Notes: generated by a model not told the origin, from the sequence alone. 64,000 nucleotides of DNA from Sinonovacula constricta (GCA_007844125.1 CM017572.1:30838900-30902899), one strand, 5' to 3'; counted from the stretch's first letter, positions 9,415 to 22,425 are shown. Numbers and translations are program-made.

Positions 9415-9945
9415 CAAGACTGTATCTAAATATTATACATAAGTAGTATACCTAAATAGTATACCTAAGTATTTTACCTTAGTATTTTACCTAAATTTTA
9501 TGCCTAAATATTATACCTACATAATATGCCTAAGTATTATACCTACGTTTTATACCTACATAGTATGCCTAAATATTATGCCTAAATATTACACCTTAAT
9601 ATTATACTTAAATATTATGCATAAATAGTATACCTGAATAGTATGCCTAAATATTATACCTAAATGATATGCCTAAATATTATACCTAAATATTATACCT
9701 AAGTATTATACCTAAATATTGTACCTAAATATTAGGCCTAAATATTATACCTAAAGGTTGTACCTAAATATTATACCTAAACATTTTGCCTAAATATTTA
9801 ATATTATACGTAAATAGTCTACCTAAGTATTATTCCTAAATATTATACCTTAATAGAATGCCTAAACAGTAGGCCTAACTATTATACCTAAAAGTATACG
9901 TAAATATTATGCTTAAATGTTATGCCTAAATATTATACCAAATTG
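9415..9945 (+). repeat. 13-14-bp tandem array (CCTAAATATTATA), copy 1
   Basis: About forty diverged units of CCTAAATATTATA(C). The homologue in copy 2 (46,500-46,795) is about half as long. It lies in the intron just upstream of exon E. Confidence 0.9.
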
Positions 9946-10168
9946 AATTTCGATAACCTCATCTGATGTATCATATCTGAGTAATGCGGTTTTATGGTGC
10001 ATGGCTGTGAGTCAGCTCGCCCATAGGTCCTCTTTGAAAGCCTCTTGCCGAGCGTTTGTGGTAATACACAGTCTAAATCAAGAAAAGCATTGTCTTATAG
10101 TTTTCTCAATTAAATCCTTTTTTTCTGACAAAACACACCGTAATTTTTTTATTATTTTTGTCCACCAG

Positions 10169-10440
10169 CTGTGGACGACAGTATAGAGTACACAACTGAC
10201 AGTGGTGAGGGACTGAGGATCGTCTCAACAGACGTCCCCCTAATTGGGCTGGGAACCATCCAGAATGCACCTTCACCATTTCCTGTTCCCCTGGCACCAA
10301 TACAACAAGAGGAGATTACTGGGTTTGCCTACAACATGTATAACAACATGTGGGATACCAATTATATCTTATGGTACCCTTACATGAAAGGGGATGAGGA
10401 TTTCAAAGCCAGGTTTCAGATTTATTTTGATTCCAATTAA
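10169..10440 (+). CDS. DUF5054-like gene copy 1, terminal exon E
   Basis: A 272-nt last exon ending in TAA. Acceptor CCACCAG|CT. It reads (A)VDDSIEYTTDSGEGLRIVST, then DVPLIGLG, PFPVPLAP and FAYNMYNNMWDTNYILWYPY, and ends FKARFQIYFDSN. The 'F..NMYNNMW.TNyi.W' segment with a closing 'aRF' strand is the C-terminal signature that I associate with DUF5054. Exons B1+C+D+E total 828 nt (275 residues plus stop), and with B2 831 nt, both in frame. The protein's N-terminal catalytic-like part is not in this window for copy 1. Confidence 0.9.
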
Positions 10441-11700
10441 TAGTGGAGAATTGTTGTGCCTTGTATCTTGTGCCTACATAATTATAGAAGATTACTTTAC
10501 AGATAGTGTCCGACATTTTGACGAATTCTTACGAACGTAACAACAGTTTACCCCTGTTCTCGGAAATTTGGGCATAATTACTGAACAGACATGTACTGTA
10601 GTGTAATTAATATCTGTTATAACATTAACTAAATTGTTCGACAGTACAAATCATGAAATATATACCGTCTCCAGATAACTGAAATACTGTTGGTGTGACG
10701 ATAAACCCAATAAACAAACATGAAATATATCGCATTAAATGCCAATCATTTCCAAATCTATAAATAAGCACGATGCGATTTCCAACTAAAAATAGACATC
10801 GATTTCAGAGATGACTTCTAGGATGATCATGTAACGTGATCTAAAAAGTAAGTTGTTACGTGATTGTCTTAGTTTAAAATAGCTAACTGAGCTTGGCTTG
10901 GATAGAAAATAACTTTTTATAATGACAAGCGAGATGTTATGCTTTACTTTTCACATGGTTGTAGGATGTCAATAAACATTTTGCAAGATCTTTTCATGTA
11001 ACAAAAATGTATATGGTCTGGGCTACCCGTCGATACGAGGACGAACAAATTGTTTTAAGTCTGGTCCAATCTTTCAGATACCACCTTTAAGGGAGATAAT
11101 AAGCTACCATTGATATATGATGTATGTATGGAATTTGTAGATGTTCGTTTTATACTGCAATCATTATTTATGGAATATATCGATAAAACATTTCAAGTCA
11201 AGAATCCATTTAAAATGCTTTGTGCTTAATGTTTCCCTTTTCTTGTGATTTAATACAAAATAGAGCATTATATTGTATGATTGTGTTTGCTTTTTTTGTC
11301 TAAATGCAAAATACTGATTGCACTTGTACTTATGTGTTTGCTTTAAGGTTATATACTAAGTTCTGAAATGTGAGGTGTTTTTATAATTAAACGCAAAACT
11401 ACAGATTGTTAGAACTAACTTTGCAAGTGTGTTAGATTGTCAAGGTTTGAGTGTGTTAGATTAAGCTGTCAAGGTTTGATTTAAATATGACACTGTACTA
11501 AATAAGGTCGATTAAACTTGACATGTTTGTTTCTTCCATTTGATGTTTTCAAATGCTTATAATTATTGTATGCATTGTGAAAATAAATTTATCTGTGATA
11601 AGAAATACATTCCTTGTTTGTAAAAAAATACCTTAAAGAAACCATTTTAATATCAATATCAAAGTAATTGAAAATTATACTGGTATATTTCCCATACTAA
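10441..11700. other. 3' flank of copy 1
   Basis: AT-rich, no coding signal. Matches 47,302-48,470. It holds a 55-bp SINE-tail insertion (10,664-10,718) missing from copy 2 and a block (10,870-11,090) whose relatives occur at 35,800-35,905 and 51,720-51,910. Confidence 0.6.
10652..10730 (+). mobile_element. 5'-truncated SINE A insertion with 12-bp TSD
   Basis: The 55 bp at 10,664-10,718 are the last part of SINE A (CTCCAGATAACTGAAATACT to CCCAATAAACAAA). They are bounded by CATGAAATATAT at 10,652-10,663 and again at 10,719-10,730. Copy 2 has a single CATGAAATATAT at 47,513-47,524 with nothing inserted. This is a clean empty/filled site pair and shows retroposition after the duplication. Confidence 0.93.
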
Positions 11701-11715
11701 CTCTCAAGCATATAT

Positions 11716-11892
11716 AAGGGTAGTTCCTCGACTGGTTGGCCCGGTGTCAGGATAATGTGACTGGCTGTGGTATCATGTCAGTTGTTCACGGCATGCTATA
11801 AACGGTGAAGGCAGGACTATATCTTCAAGTAAACACCGTCTCCAGATAACTGCAATACTGTTGGTGGAACGATAAACCCAATAAACAAACAT
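11716..11892 (+). repeat. SINE A body, lacking tRNA head, copy 1
   Basis: Begins at the 'GTAGTTCCTCGACTGG' part of the body and runs to CCCAATAAACAAAC. Shared with 48,487-48,662, so older than the duplication. Confidence 0.8.
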
Positions 11893-12179
11893 ATCAATTA
11901 AAATTAACAAAATATTATTTGTCAATGTAAATGCATTAACTAGCCTTTATTGTAAACATATGCTAACACATTTACAATTTAAAGAAGAATATTCTTGTTA
12001 CCTTTGTTCTGTGCCTTTTCGGAGTTTGGTATATGTTGCATTGCTCATAGGACTTTGTCATAGATTCTTATTCATGATCACAACAATGTTAATTGTGCAG
12101 TGTGGCGGTCGTAAAAATCATCCCGTGCATGTAATCTATTTGTAATTTAATTCATCCTATAAGGATTGTTACGTGTATT

Positions 12180-12740
12180 TCTTTTGATGGACATTGGACT
12201 TTGGTTCTTCAATTCCATCTTCACATTACCAGGATGCTACAACCATTTATTTGTCTCTGGTCATGTTTGTTCATGATTCAGAAAGTTAATTTCTATTATA
12301 GTCAACCAATTCGGTGTAGTTTTTCAAATCGAAATAATACCATATTCTTTTCTAAACACTATGTGGACAATATTTTTCAATGACGTCACTACTTTCGTCA
12401 TAACTTATAGAAAATATCAGCGCTTGGACATTTTGTATTCAAATAGTTTTTCTTTTCATTTTCTGCATTTGAGAAACTCTTCAGGAAGTGCGAGGTTAGA
12501 GCTCTGTAAAACCGGTTTAAGCACCCCAGTCGGTCCATATTGCCAACTGACCGTTCCAAGGCGTTAACTGTCGGGTTTGCTCTTTTCGTTAAATGACTCA
12601 TCACAAATTTGTTCTTACTGTTCGCTTGGCTTGCATGTGAAATACCTTTGTCTTTTCGGAGTTTGGTTTATGTTGCAATGCTCATAGGACTTTTTCATAT
12701 ATTCTCATTGAATATTTTTTACATACTGGTACTTCTTTAT
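12180..12740 (+). repeat. R1 repeat, long form, copy 1
   Basis: About 560 bp, beginning near 'TTTGATGGACATTGGACTTTGG', with CAATGACGTCACTACTTTCG, AGGAAGTGCGAGG, GCACCCCAGTCGGTCC and GACCGTTCCAAGGCG, ending 'CATATATTCTCATTGAATAT'. The upstream block 11,960-12,130 repeats its 3' end ('CCTTTTCGGAGTTTGG..CATAGGACTTTG'), so two copies are nested. Shared with 48,950-49,510. Confidence 0.75.
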
Positions 12741-13755
12741 TTAATTCTATTTAATGCTGCAATTAACATATTAAAGATTTATTTAAAAAAAAATAATGTT
12801 GATGATTGCTTTACATTTGTCCATAAAATCATGCCATGTCATATTAAGTGCCATTGTATTCGTACGAATATGTTGTCCATAATTTGTTTATGCATTTTTA
12901 TGTGTGTTTACATTTTTTAGTTCTGCCTTAACTTAGTTTAAGTCTGGCAACAGCAGTGAAAAGAATGGTATTAATAAAGAATTGAGAGGTAGTTTGATAA
13001 GAATGTGTGGGTTTAATTGAACATTCCAGACCTTAAAGATCGTATCCTACAATTTGCCTATATCAAATAGATTAATATTTGCCATGTTTTGGGCCAATTT
13101 TGCCATTATTTCTGCATAAACTCATACTTATGTCTAAGTTACAATTCGAAATACCACATCAATCGTTAGACATTAAAAACCTAGAAAACATTGCTCCAAA
13201 TGTTTGTTCTTTCCAAATCTATACATTTGCAGGATTGGTAATTTTACCAAATCAAGATGTCAACGTCAGAGCAGATTAGCTGATTATTGATACAAAGTGA
13301 TGTCAAAAGTGGGTGGTCACATGTTTCTGGTTTTAAAATAGATACATCTGTTTCTGAGTTTTTTCATGCACCACCTCAGTGACAAATTTATGCAAATAAC
13401 CAGAATATGCGTTAATATTAAGTAAACCTTTTTTTACTCACAAATTCATTCCAAGAAAAGAAAGACTGAAAAAGACTGAGCTGCAAATAGTGCTGATCCT
13501 GATCTGTCAGCTCCCAGTTGGCCAATCAGAATGTACATTACTAACCTAAGCTTGAATAAATTGTGTATAATATTCTAGGAGTAATATGATATTCCAGTTT
13601 CCTCTTCCACTCGTATTTTACATCCTCACGATGTTGAACGTGGTATCTGACAGTTTATTATTGCAATTATTTTATTTTGTACCACCAAATAATTAAACAA
13701 TCCTGCGAAATAATGTTTAATGATGTCCTACATCTTAACCCTAAAACACGTGACC
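12741..13755. other. Intergenic, duplicated
   Basis: AT-rich DNA matching 49,510-50,515. I see no gene, RNA gene or clear element, apart from a weak internal similarity of 13,200-13,290 to 14,780-14,870 and 10,740-10,830 ('AATCAAGATGTCAACGTCAGAGC' type). Confidence 0.5.
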
Positions 13756-13756
13756 A

Positions 13757-13764
13757 TGTGTGTT

Positions 13765-13844
<80 letters not shown>

Positions 13845-13892
13845 AGTGTGTGTTTGTGTGTGTGTGAGTTTCTGTGTGTGGGCGCGCGTGTG
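13757..13892 (+). repeat. (TG)n microsatellite, copy 1
   Basis: More than thirty-five TG units, then imperfect TG with GCGCGCG. The homologue at 50,518-50,630 is shorter. Cysteine/valine and threonine/histidine open frames here are artefacts. Confidence 0.98.
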
Positions 13893-14303
13893 TGTTAAAA
13901 ATAAAGAAAGATAAGGACTTTGTCATGTATGTTTGGTGCTGTGCAATCAGATTTGACAATCGGCAAAATGACATTTTGAACATGTCATGTCTGAAATATC
14001 CCAGTCTAGAAAATAACAAATAGATGTATGGGCAATTGTTTACGGTCAGTAGAATATGCAAGTATGTTTAAAATGTGATTTTGTTGTAATTAAATGCAAA
14101 ATACTGATTATGATTAATGTGTTTGTTTCTATGGTTCCATATAAAATACTTAAATATTTTGTATGGATGTCTATTTAATGATTAAATGTAAAATACTAAT
14201 GATGGTTAATGTGTTTAATTCTATGGTTACATATAAAATACTGCAATATCTGTTTATCTACTTTTCAGTACAAAATACAGATTCTTAGAGAAAGTGTGTG
14301 TGG

Positions 14304-14505
14304 GTACCCATGGCATAATGGTAGAGTCGCATGCAAGTAACTCCTCACTGCTTAGCCTGTCATCAGGGGGGGGGGGTCGAATCACATCCAGGGCGATCGA
14401 CTTAATATAGGAAAGTCTTCCAACTGACCACTAATAGCTGGTCATCACTAAAAATGATAATAAATGGGCGCTGCAATGTATTTCAGAAACAAAATCAAAA
14501 CAAGT
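14304..14505 (+). repeat. SINE family C, full length, copy 1
   Basis: Head 'CCCATGGCATAATGGTAGAGTCGC' (A box), a B-box-like GGTCGAATC after a poly-G run, body 'TTAATATAGGAAAGTCTTCC..ACTGACC', and tail 'CGCTGCAATGTATTTCAG'. Shared with 51,128-51,330. Confidence 0.8.
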
Positions 14506-15665
14506 GTGTTATATAAAGCTTATATTATTCAAGGTTTGATTTAGTTAAGACACTGTAATACTTATGGCATATAATGAAGAATAAACTTGACAGATTTGTT
14601 TCTTCCATTTAAAGTTGGTATCCGACAGTTTGTCTTCATCAAATACACATATACCTGGATTGCAGGAATTGGAGCAAATTTCTTCAAAATGTCAACCCTA
14701 AGTCTAATAAAAGACGGTTTGAACACTGTCTTAATTGTAAGACCGTAGTAATCGTGAACTTAATCACTCAACATGTCCGCATATTCTACAACTTTGAATA
14801 AGCACGATTGTGATTTCAACCTAAACTAGACATCGACGTCAGAGCGGATTAACCGAATGATTATATGAAGGTTTATGGGTTTTCCCTGACAAAATGACCA
14901 AAAGCATACATTAAATTGTTTATTTTATATAATTAGATTTAGAGATATTAGTTTAGCTACTTAAAGAAGAGAAAACTTAGCAAACACAAAATATATATTG
15001 GCATCTCTATCAATCACAAGTTTTACATACAAATACACAAACAGTTATTATTTTAGTCTATTCGATCTACCAATCAACTCAAACATCAAATATTTTAAGC
15101 TGTATCCTAACCACAATTAACAATTCAATTAAGAACCATTGATATCACATTATAAATGGTTTATCAGTATAAAGGCTCCATTTAGAGAGCAATAGTTTAA
15201 TCACAGATAAATAACGCTTCTCTTGAGTTTTCGCCCAAACTTCATACATCATATCTATGGAAAACGTATCGCATTTGGACACCGATTTACGTATGCGGCA
15301 TTCTAGAAATCAACATTTCCACGGGAAATCAGTGTAAACCCCAACCACTTCCCCCCTCGGGCTTCCTAATAGCAAATATATGCAACTAAACATATTTATT
15401 CTTATTTGCAAAAAGCCTTTTGGGCAAAATTCAAGTAAAGAGTCATTCATTTGTGTATAGTTGACATCAGAATCAATTGTAATTAGATTAAGCAAAGCAA
15501 ACGCTTAATAGAGTTCTTCAAGCTTAATTACCTACAGGAAACCTAATCTAACTAGTAAACATTTAAACAGCCTTTTCTGGAAAACATATCACGTGTATAC
15601 TTATTGCATAAACTTAACAATCATTGATCTTAAACTGATACATTTGGTTTGACAGTGACGGAATA
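14506..15665. other. Intergenic
   Basis: AT-rich, no coding signal. 14,506-14,880 matches 51,331-51,690. From about 15,045 the sequence matches 62,025 onward instead, so the ~10 kb at 51,750-62,020 of copy 2 has no counterpart here. Confidence 0.6.
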
Positions 15666-15670
15666 TTAAA

Positions 15671-15812
<142 letters not shown>

Positions 15813-17440
15813 AACCCAACAACATGTAATACGAATCATGTACACATACACTGTATGTTAAACAATGTCCATGCCGCTTTAATCACGTTCTCTTCTAAAA
15901 AAACAATAAATACAAAATAAAAATTAACAATACATCTTCTGTGACACATTTGTTCATAGAATAGATAACTGACAAACTGGATAAAAATGTGCAATATTTT
16001 TTTTTGCAATTATAACAATATTTCTAATCCAGGATCGGATGGGGTGTGGGGGGCAAGGAATACGAATAGTTCTAATAAATATATTACATTAATAAACTTT
16101 TAACGGCTGGTGAAATTTTATCGGATGTGATTCCGATTTGCGTCAGAGCACATATCCCGCATTCCAGAAAAATATTTTTTACAGGGTAGCCTGTCCCGGA
16201 GCACCATGACAGCAAATGTGTTCAAAGAAACCTTCCAATACATCATTTATGGTATCTAAGGGTCATTCAATGTCTTCTATACGTAATACATGGCAATGGC
16301 GTGTAAATAAATCCACAATGATGCAGTGAAGCCGTTTAAACATCTGAAGAAATTTCACTCCCGCTCGGGGTAAAATCCTAGATTCAAGCACAATTTGGAT
16401 ATGGAATGACAAATAAACCGGTATTGTTTTATATACGCAGAGATTCCTGCATAGACATAGATTATGAGATCAACAGTTACCAGAGACAATAGAGACCTGC
16501 CTGGGATCTTTTAAAAAAACACCTAAATCGGTATTTTTATTTGCAAAAACTGAATTGCTATAGTTTTATACTCAATTCTGCGTACATAAATTGCCCTAGT
16601 CATTTTTCATGCAATATCAAATCCTTATTTACATGACTGAATACATGATCAATTTCGATTCGTCCCCTCTCTTTAGAAGATTTGAATAAATATATCTTCT
16701 TTAACTTGTGTCAGTTCTATCTGTTTCTTTATTGTACAACATCTTCACTGACATTTGATTTGCTGCAGATAAAACAAATGAACATTTTTTTTTACCAGAA
16801 CCACACATCTCGAAACTATTCATTGTTTGTAAAGTCTATATACTATAAACATTTTATAATAACTAGATATTATACACTATGTATTAAAATTGACGCCTTG
16901 CTGGTCACGGCTACAATTGTTTAAACATAATAGCAATGAAAATCGATTGACGATTGTTTATATAAAAACTGCCGGATTTTATTGCATTTATGTATATACC
17001 GCCACACGAATGATGTATTAAACAAAATTACGAATAGCAGTATGACATGTTTTAAAAAAAAATTAAATTCTGAAGAAATCTGACATTAATGCCAAATAAT
17101 CCAACACTGCAGTAATATATTGAAGACGTCGCATCTTTTGTTAATTTTGCGGTAAAACGTATTATCCGCGTGTAATGACGTCATATTGTTATGCTTAATG
17201 ATGTAATTGTTTTGATGTTGATGTAAAATATACAAACATGGCGAACTGAGATGAAAATATCAAAACTGAATTGAAATAAACTTTAATTATACGAACGTTT
17301 GTACAAAATATTTGATGGAAATACAACAATACATCAACTACCTACTTATCTGTAACATTTACAGAAGTACAGAGTTTCAAACACACGTTTTAATTTCATT
17401 TTTTTCCTACACAAAATGTCGATGGAAGATTGTGTTGCTA
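15813..17440. other. Intergenic, duplicated at right window end
   Basis: Matches 62,540-64,000 in order. No gene found. The lower end runs into the 3' untranslated region of the TRIM-like gene on the minus strand: a minus-strand AATAAA at 17,456-17,451 lies about 105 nt past the stop codon and may be its polyadenylation signal. Confidence 0.55.
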
Positions 17441-17558
17441 AAATGTTGATTTTATTCCATTTTTATAACGAGTCAGCAATTCACAAAATGTCGCAATCAG
17501 CAACAAAAGGAGAAACACAAATGGAAAACAAAATGTCCGGCAAAAATTATTATAAACT

Positions 17559-18134
17559 TTACTTCCATTCCACCATCAGAAGCTGATCACTGTCCCGCCC
17601 ACCGACATACAAGGAACTCCTGCTCACATCATAACTGAGGCAGACTGGATTCCACACTATCCCATCTTCCTTGGACAATATCGGACCTAACACGTGACCA
17701 TCCTCGGTCACCTTGACTACGTTCTGTGACCAATATCCGGAGGCAAACACGTGACCGTGATGGTCAGTGGTCACACCCCAGGCACCAGACAGTCCGAGAT
17801 CCTTCTCGGAGAAACAGAATATCTGCCTCCCGTCCGCGCCGACACATACAAGACCACTCTCCCAGTCAGCCACATAGACTCGGTCGCCGGAACAGTTCAC
17901 GGCGATCTGTCGGATGTTAGAAAACAGTTCCCGGCCCTCGGTGTCCATGGAGATCTCCCTCAGCTTCCTGCCACTCCTCACGTCGTGTACATACAAGATA
18001 CGCCATCCAGCACTGTACAGCAGTCCGCCATGACACGCGATCCAGGAGGTCTTATGTCCCAACTCGACGGTTCGTGTCCTGATCAGACTGATTGTGTTGT
18101 ACACATGGACTTGGGTAGAATCAGAGAAGGCAAC
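17559..18134 (-). CDS. TRIM/NHL-like gene, exon 3 (C-terminal propeller)
   Basis: Last coding exon, minus strand. Acceptor TATTTCCAG|GTT (phase 0), stop TAA at 17,561-17,559. It begins VAFSDSTQVHVYNTISLIRT and includes KTSWIACHGGLLYSAG, DRVYVADWESGLVCV, GAWGVTTDHHGHVFASGYWS and LYVGGRDSDQLLMVEWK. The repeated 'D..G.vyVaD......v' strands fit NHL-type beta-propeller blades. It is the ligand-binding end of a TRIM-like protein; such proteins often act as E3 ligases or RNA-binding regulators, but this one has no RING. Base composition is more GC-rich than its surroundings, as expected of coding DNA. Confidence 0.88.
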   Translation of the reverse strand, partial: VAFSDSTQVHVYNTISLIRTRTVELGHKTSWIACHGGLLYSAGWRILYVHDVRSGRKLREISMDTEGRELFSNIRQIAVNCSGDRVYVADWESGLVCVGADGRQIFCFSEKDLGLSGAWGVTTDHHGHVFASGYWSQNVVKVTEDGHVLGPILSKEDGIVWNPVCLSYDVSRSSLYVGGRDSDQLLMVEWK

Positions 18135-20749
18135 CTGGAAATACAGAAATGTAGACCAGAGTAAAACATTGTAAATGTACAGATTGTGTTGGTAACAAAA
18201 TACACGTCAGCGTCCATAGTCGTAAATGATTGCAACCTGAAAATAGAAGGAGAGGAAACAGAACATTAATAAAGTCTTTGGCCCGTATACACCAACCATT
18301 CTTAAGTAAGAATTGGTAAAGTCATGGATTTTAATTCACAATATCGTCAGCGTATACTCAGCTATAAGTCTGAAAATGTTGCATGACAATTTAACTTTGA
18401 TACTTTGAGCTTAAACTCACAATTAAACTACATACAAAAGCTTAGTTGTTGTTTTTATTTGGTATAAAATGGTGACTTGCTCTCAAGTCGTGACTTGCTT
18501 TAAGAAATGCTTGGTGAATACAGGCCTTTATGTCGTGGCACAAGTTCAATCAGTTGGTTTGTGGTGGAGTAGCCATGGCCGGCTAAATAATCATCCACAC
18601 AACAACCTGTAAATATAGACATGTAAAGCAGGTTAACATTAAAATGAAACTATAAACAATTGCTAGTAAAATGGCAATCTTCAGTGTTTTCATAGTCGGT
18701 CAGCTTGCCTGTGCCTGGTCCAAATATAGGAAGAATACGACACAATAACCACCCGAATATACAAATCTGTACACTTGTTACACTAGCTGTCCTCCTGGCT
18801 CTGTTAAACTTGAGTACGGGGGAAAGTCGTCATTGCGTCTGAAAGTGTGGAAATGTAACCACATGGTAATATATTCAACGATCTGCAATAACTTCAATAA
18901 AATGTAATCGTCATTTAAAATTGAGTTAAATCTTGTTACGTATTGCTCTCTGAATCAATAACAGAAGAAAGTCTACTGTAGACGCACAGCAAATGTGCAA
19001 AATGCATTGTGTCTAGAAAAAGATTTAAAACAAAGACATGGCTTTTGAATAGTATTTTAACCAAGTTTAAGCATAAAGCAATTTAAAAAGGCATAGTTTT
19101 ATAAGTATATTTATAATATTCAAATTTATACTTAACAAGATATATTTATTTATTTATTCCATAAGAATTCGCAGAATCCATCTCACTTTAGCTGACTTCA
19201 TGAACGCTCAACTTGTTGTTTTTTTCAAATATTTATGACGTCATATTTTGTCGCGTGACCTATGAAATGTGTACAATTGTTTGTATACATGTACGCGATA
19301 ACCTGTGTTCGTCATACTACTTTATGACCGATGTATGTAATTTCGGAGGATACATCAAGCAAATTTTGACTTGTATTACTTGTATCGCACAACACTTGAT
19401 ATTGTGCGTTCTGTTTACCGTCTGTCATGATAGATATATGTTACGTACAATGCTGGGGTGTAGCTGGGGTTTTGATGCGCCGGGTGGGTTTTGGGTGTTT
19501 GTCGCTCATAGAATCGATGTTAAATTTGGAATCAATACTATATCTTAATCAATATCATCGTCAGACAATAATTAATTGAACCTAAAGTGTAGTTTTTTAG
19601 GGAGAATTCAAACAATTCATCATATTTCAATATAAACATCAGCCAGAACATGCTTGCTTTGTTTACCTAATGATAAATAAATATCTAACATTCCTACACT
19701 ATATTTTTTGTCAGTTACGGTCCTTAAAATAGTTTGTGTTACCATTACAATAAAGTCATGCAATTCCGCGTACATTTATGCAAAAAGTGATTCAAATGTG
19801 CATGACTTATGTGAAGTAATTTCGTCTCTCCTTCAGTATATCTCCTATAGTTACTATTTACCTCTTTTTCACAAGTAACGGTTTTCTGCAAAGTTTGAAA
19901 TGTATTTTCTCTATATATAGGTCTTTGTGATACCCACTAATAATTACCGAATATTTAAAATATATTTTCCCAATCTAAGTAGATCTAGGCAAAGTTAAAG
20001 TTTTTCTTACATGATTATAATCTTATCATCAAACACATTCTTTCTTTTAAGAGTGCACGCGGCCATGTGATTTATCAAAGGTGCAGCTTATTGTCAGATC
20101 GAATGATTTAGTATTAACCTGTCTTCCATCTGACCTGTTGTGTATCGTTAATATTTCTTGTTAATTCAATCTACGCCACTTAGGTGATACATGACCACGA
20201 GTGAAATGAAATAACAATCATGCAATGAAATCTTCAAAATTATTTCTGTCAATACGGCGTAGAAAATGTTGTTTTCTTTTAAGATTTTCTCAATATTCGT
20301 ATAAAGACATCTACGAATTTTGGCCACGCACCTGGTGACCATGTCTTTGACGGATCAAAACTTTATCACGGAACTACCTCTTGAAGTTTCTGACAAGATT
20401 TTCCAATTGTCCCTACCATTTGGGGTAAATGGTCACACCCACGACAATAATCAACAAATTAAAACAATAGTTAAAGGTATTTTCGTGGTAGAACAAGTAC
20501 TCAGGTACTAAGTACACGCAACAATGTGCAGAACCATGGACGCCCCCTTAAGCTTGTTGTGGAAATTACCGTTATATAATATAAACATGACCTGACCCGT
20601 CATTACAATCATCATGCACATGCAACTGATTTACTTATGTTTATTTTAATTAAATATATTTTATTCTTGAAATATTTTGCTTATCGATATAATACATAAT
20701 AGTATACATCCAATCTAAATCACCAAAGAGACACGAAAAGTATACTTAC
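18135..20749 (-). other. TRIM-like gene intron 2
   Basis: 2.6 kb, AT-rich. The donor (GCA|GTAAGT) and acceptor (TTTCCAG) are both good on the minus strand. No repeat family or nested gene that I recognise; open frames near 19,213-19,548 and 20,320-20,511 lack any family resemblance. Confidence 0.7.
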
Positions 20750-21635
20750 TGCTACCTCTTGTGGACCAATACAGCATACATCTGTTGGGTGTCCATCTGT
20801 ATCACTGAACGTGGTCATTATGCTACTTGCCGGGTGTATACGCTTTAGTCTTTTGTTTGTACGATCAGCTACCATCAGACTTCCATCATTGAGATGACAG
20901 CAACCATTGCTGGTACATGTTTCCTTATCCTCTGGTATCCTGACATTGATGAGTTTCTTTTCTGGTCTCACCACCGGCTTAACTGCCTGTTTCTCCACTG
21001 GTCTCTCTACTTGACGGTCTGCTGGACTCCTTACTATTTCCTGTACTGGTATGTCTCCTTCACCTCCAGCAGCACCCTTTGAGCTGATATCTCGTGCCTT
21101 TGTGCTGACTTCCTTAACAAGGGAACTGAAACAGTTCAGGGAGTCAAATATCTTCATTTCTGTCATGAAGTCGAATTGATGTCCCTTTATTAGTCTGTCC
21201 GACTCCCTATAAAGTGCATCAACTTCTGGAGCAATTGTCTGGCCCTTCTTTTTAAGAACAAACGAATTGGCTTTCCAGTTTTTTGACTTCGTAATTTTGT
21301 CTAAATATTGGCTTATTTCATCTCTGGTTAAAGCACACGCCTGTCGATGATGTTTGGTGACTGCAAGCAGCTCTTTTTGTTTACTTTCGATATCCTTCTT
21401 ACTCTTCTCTCTTAGCTCCCCAATTCGAGACAACAATTTCTTCGCAAAGTCTTCCAGATCTTTAAGAAAACCATCACTACTCTGCTGAATATTTGCCACA
21501 TGCTTATCTAAAGCTTCAATAGCTTTGTTGATATTGTCAAGAGCTGATTTTAATTGTGCAGGGACAGCTTGTAACTCAGGATCAGCGTCGAGTTCATCAG
21601 AGGATTCCCTTATATTTTGGGTTTCCTGACATTCC
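20750..21635 (-). CDS. TRIM/NHL-like gene, exon 2 (coiled coil)
   Basis: An 886-nt exon. Acceptor TTCTTTTCAG|GGAATG, entered in phase 2 (TG|G completes Trp); donor GAGGTAGCA|GTAAGT, phase 0. It encodes WECQETQNIRESSDEL, then a long Lys/Glu-rich coiled coil (for example FLKDLEDFAKKLLSRIGELR), a Pro/Val/Lys-rich linker (VERPVEKQAVKPVVRPEKK), and the first propeller strand (NGCCHLNDGSLMVADRTNK). B-box then coiled coil then NHL is the classic TRIM order. The three exons sum to 308+886+576 = 1,770 nt = 590 codons, which supports the splice choices. Confidence 0.9.
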
Positions 21636-22199
21636 CTGAAAAGAAAAGGTAAAATAAAAATGCACTGAGGTACATCGCAGTGATCTCAATATTGTCACTA
21701 TAGTAAGGTGGCGGAAGACCCCAGACACAAGTCTGAACAGAACAGTCTTTACACCACAGGTAAGCTGGAATACCCCACATGTTTGACCTTGAGTATGACT
21801 TAAACAAATGCTGTGATTAGCACACTATTTAAGAGGAGTAACGACTCGGCGACTCTACCTTTCAAATACATTAACTCTCAAAATAAGAGATAGTGATTTG
21901 AATTGAGAATTAACATATTTTTGCCACTCAATTCTCAGCTAAAATTGTCTTCACATTATTTACTTCACAGGTCAATCGATGCACAGTGTCTCAAATGGCC
22001 ATCAGTGTTTTTTGTCTACATCACCATGTCCATTTAACCTTATCTTTACTTGAAAAAGATCAGTTTTCTGAATACTTCAATAAAAATATAAGGAGACACA
22101 CAACTTGGTGCAGATAATTGGCCTGCTGATAAAAAAAAAAAAATGAGACCTTTTAGGCCTGAAGGCCGTTATTTTTGCTTAAAGCCAATTATCAATCCT

Positions 22200-22425
22200 T
22201 AGCCAGCCACAAAAGCTCAGGTGGTAGAACGTCGGCTTGTGAATCTGGAGGTCGCAGGTTCAAATCCCGGTCGGTTCAAACCAAAGACGTTAAAGTTGGC
22301 AGTAGTTACTTCCGTCCTAACGCTCGGGGCTATGGGGACATCATTACGCCAGACTCATCGGTGTCAGTAAAACGGTTCAGTCCCTGAGCACCCCTTAAGT
22401 GACCCTGTGCTATAATGATAGAAAT
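22200..22425 (+). repeat. SINE family D
   Basis: tRNA-like head 'AAAAGCTCAGGTGGTAGAACG' and B box GGTTCAAATCC, then 'AAACCAAAGACGTTAAAGTTGG', 'CGCTCGGGGCTATGGGGACA' and 'GTTCAGTCCCTGAGCACC'. A relative is at 58,955-59,155. It sits in antisense orientation within the TRIM-like intron. Confidence 0.75.

Noticed and set aside
9415..9945. CRISPR-like array of short repeats
   Set aside because: Units are contiguous without spacers and diverge steadily; this is a tandem repeat in a eukaryotic genome. The same applies to 55,105-55,990.
13677..14061. Cys/Val-rich and Thr/His-rich open frames
   Set aside because: They are translations of the (TG)n/(CA)n microsatellite. The same holds for 15,601-15,851, 43,993-44,178, 50,429-50,789 and 53,528-53,886.
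17726..18164. Plus-strand open frames opposite TRIM exon 3
   Set aside because: Antisense shadows of the real minus-strand exon, which has domain homology and correct splice sites.
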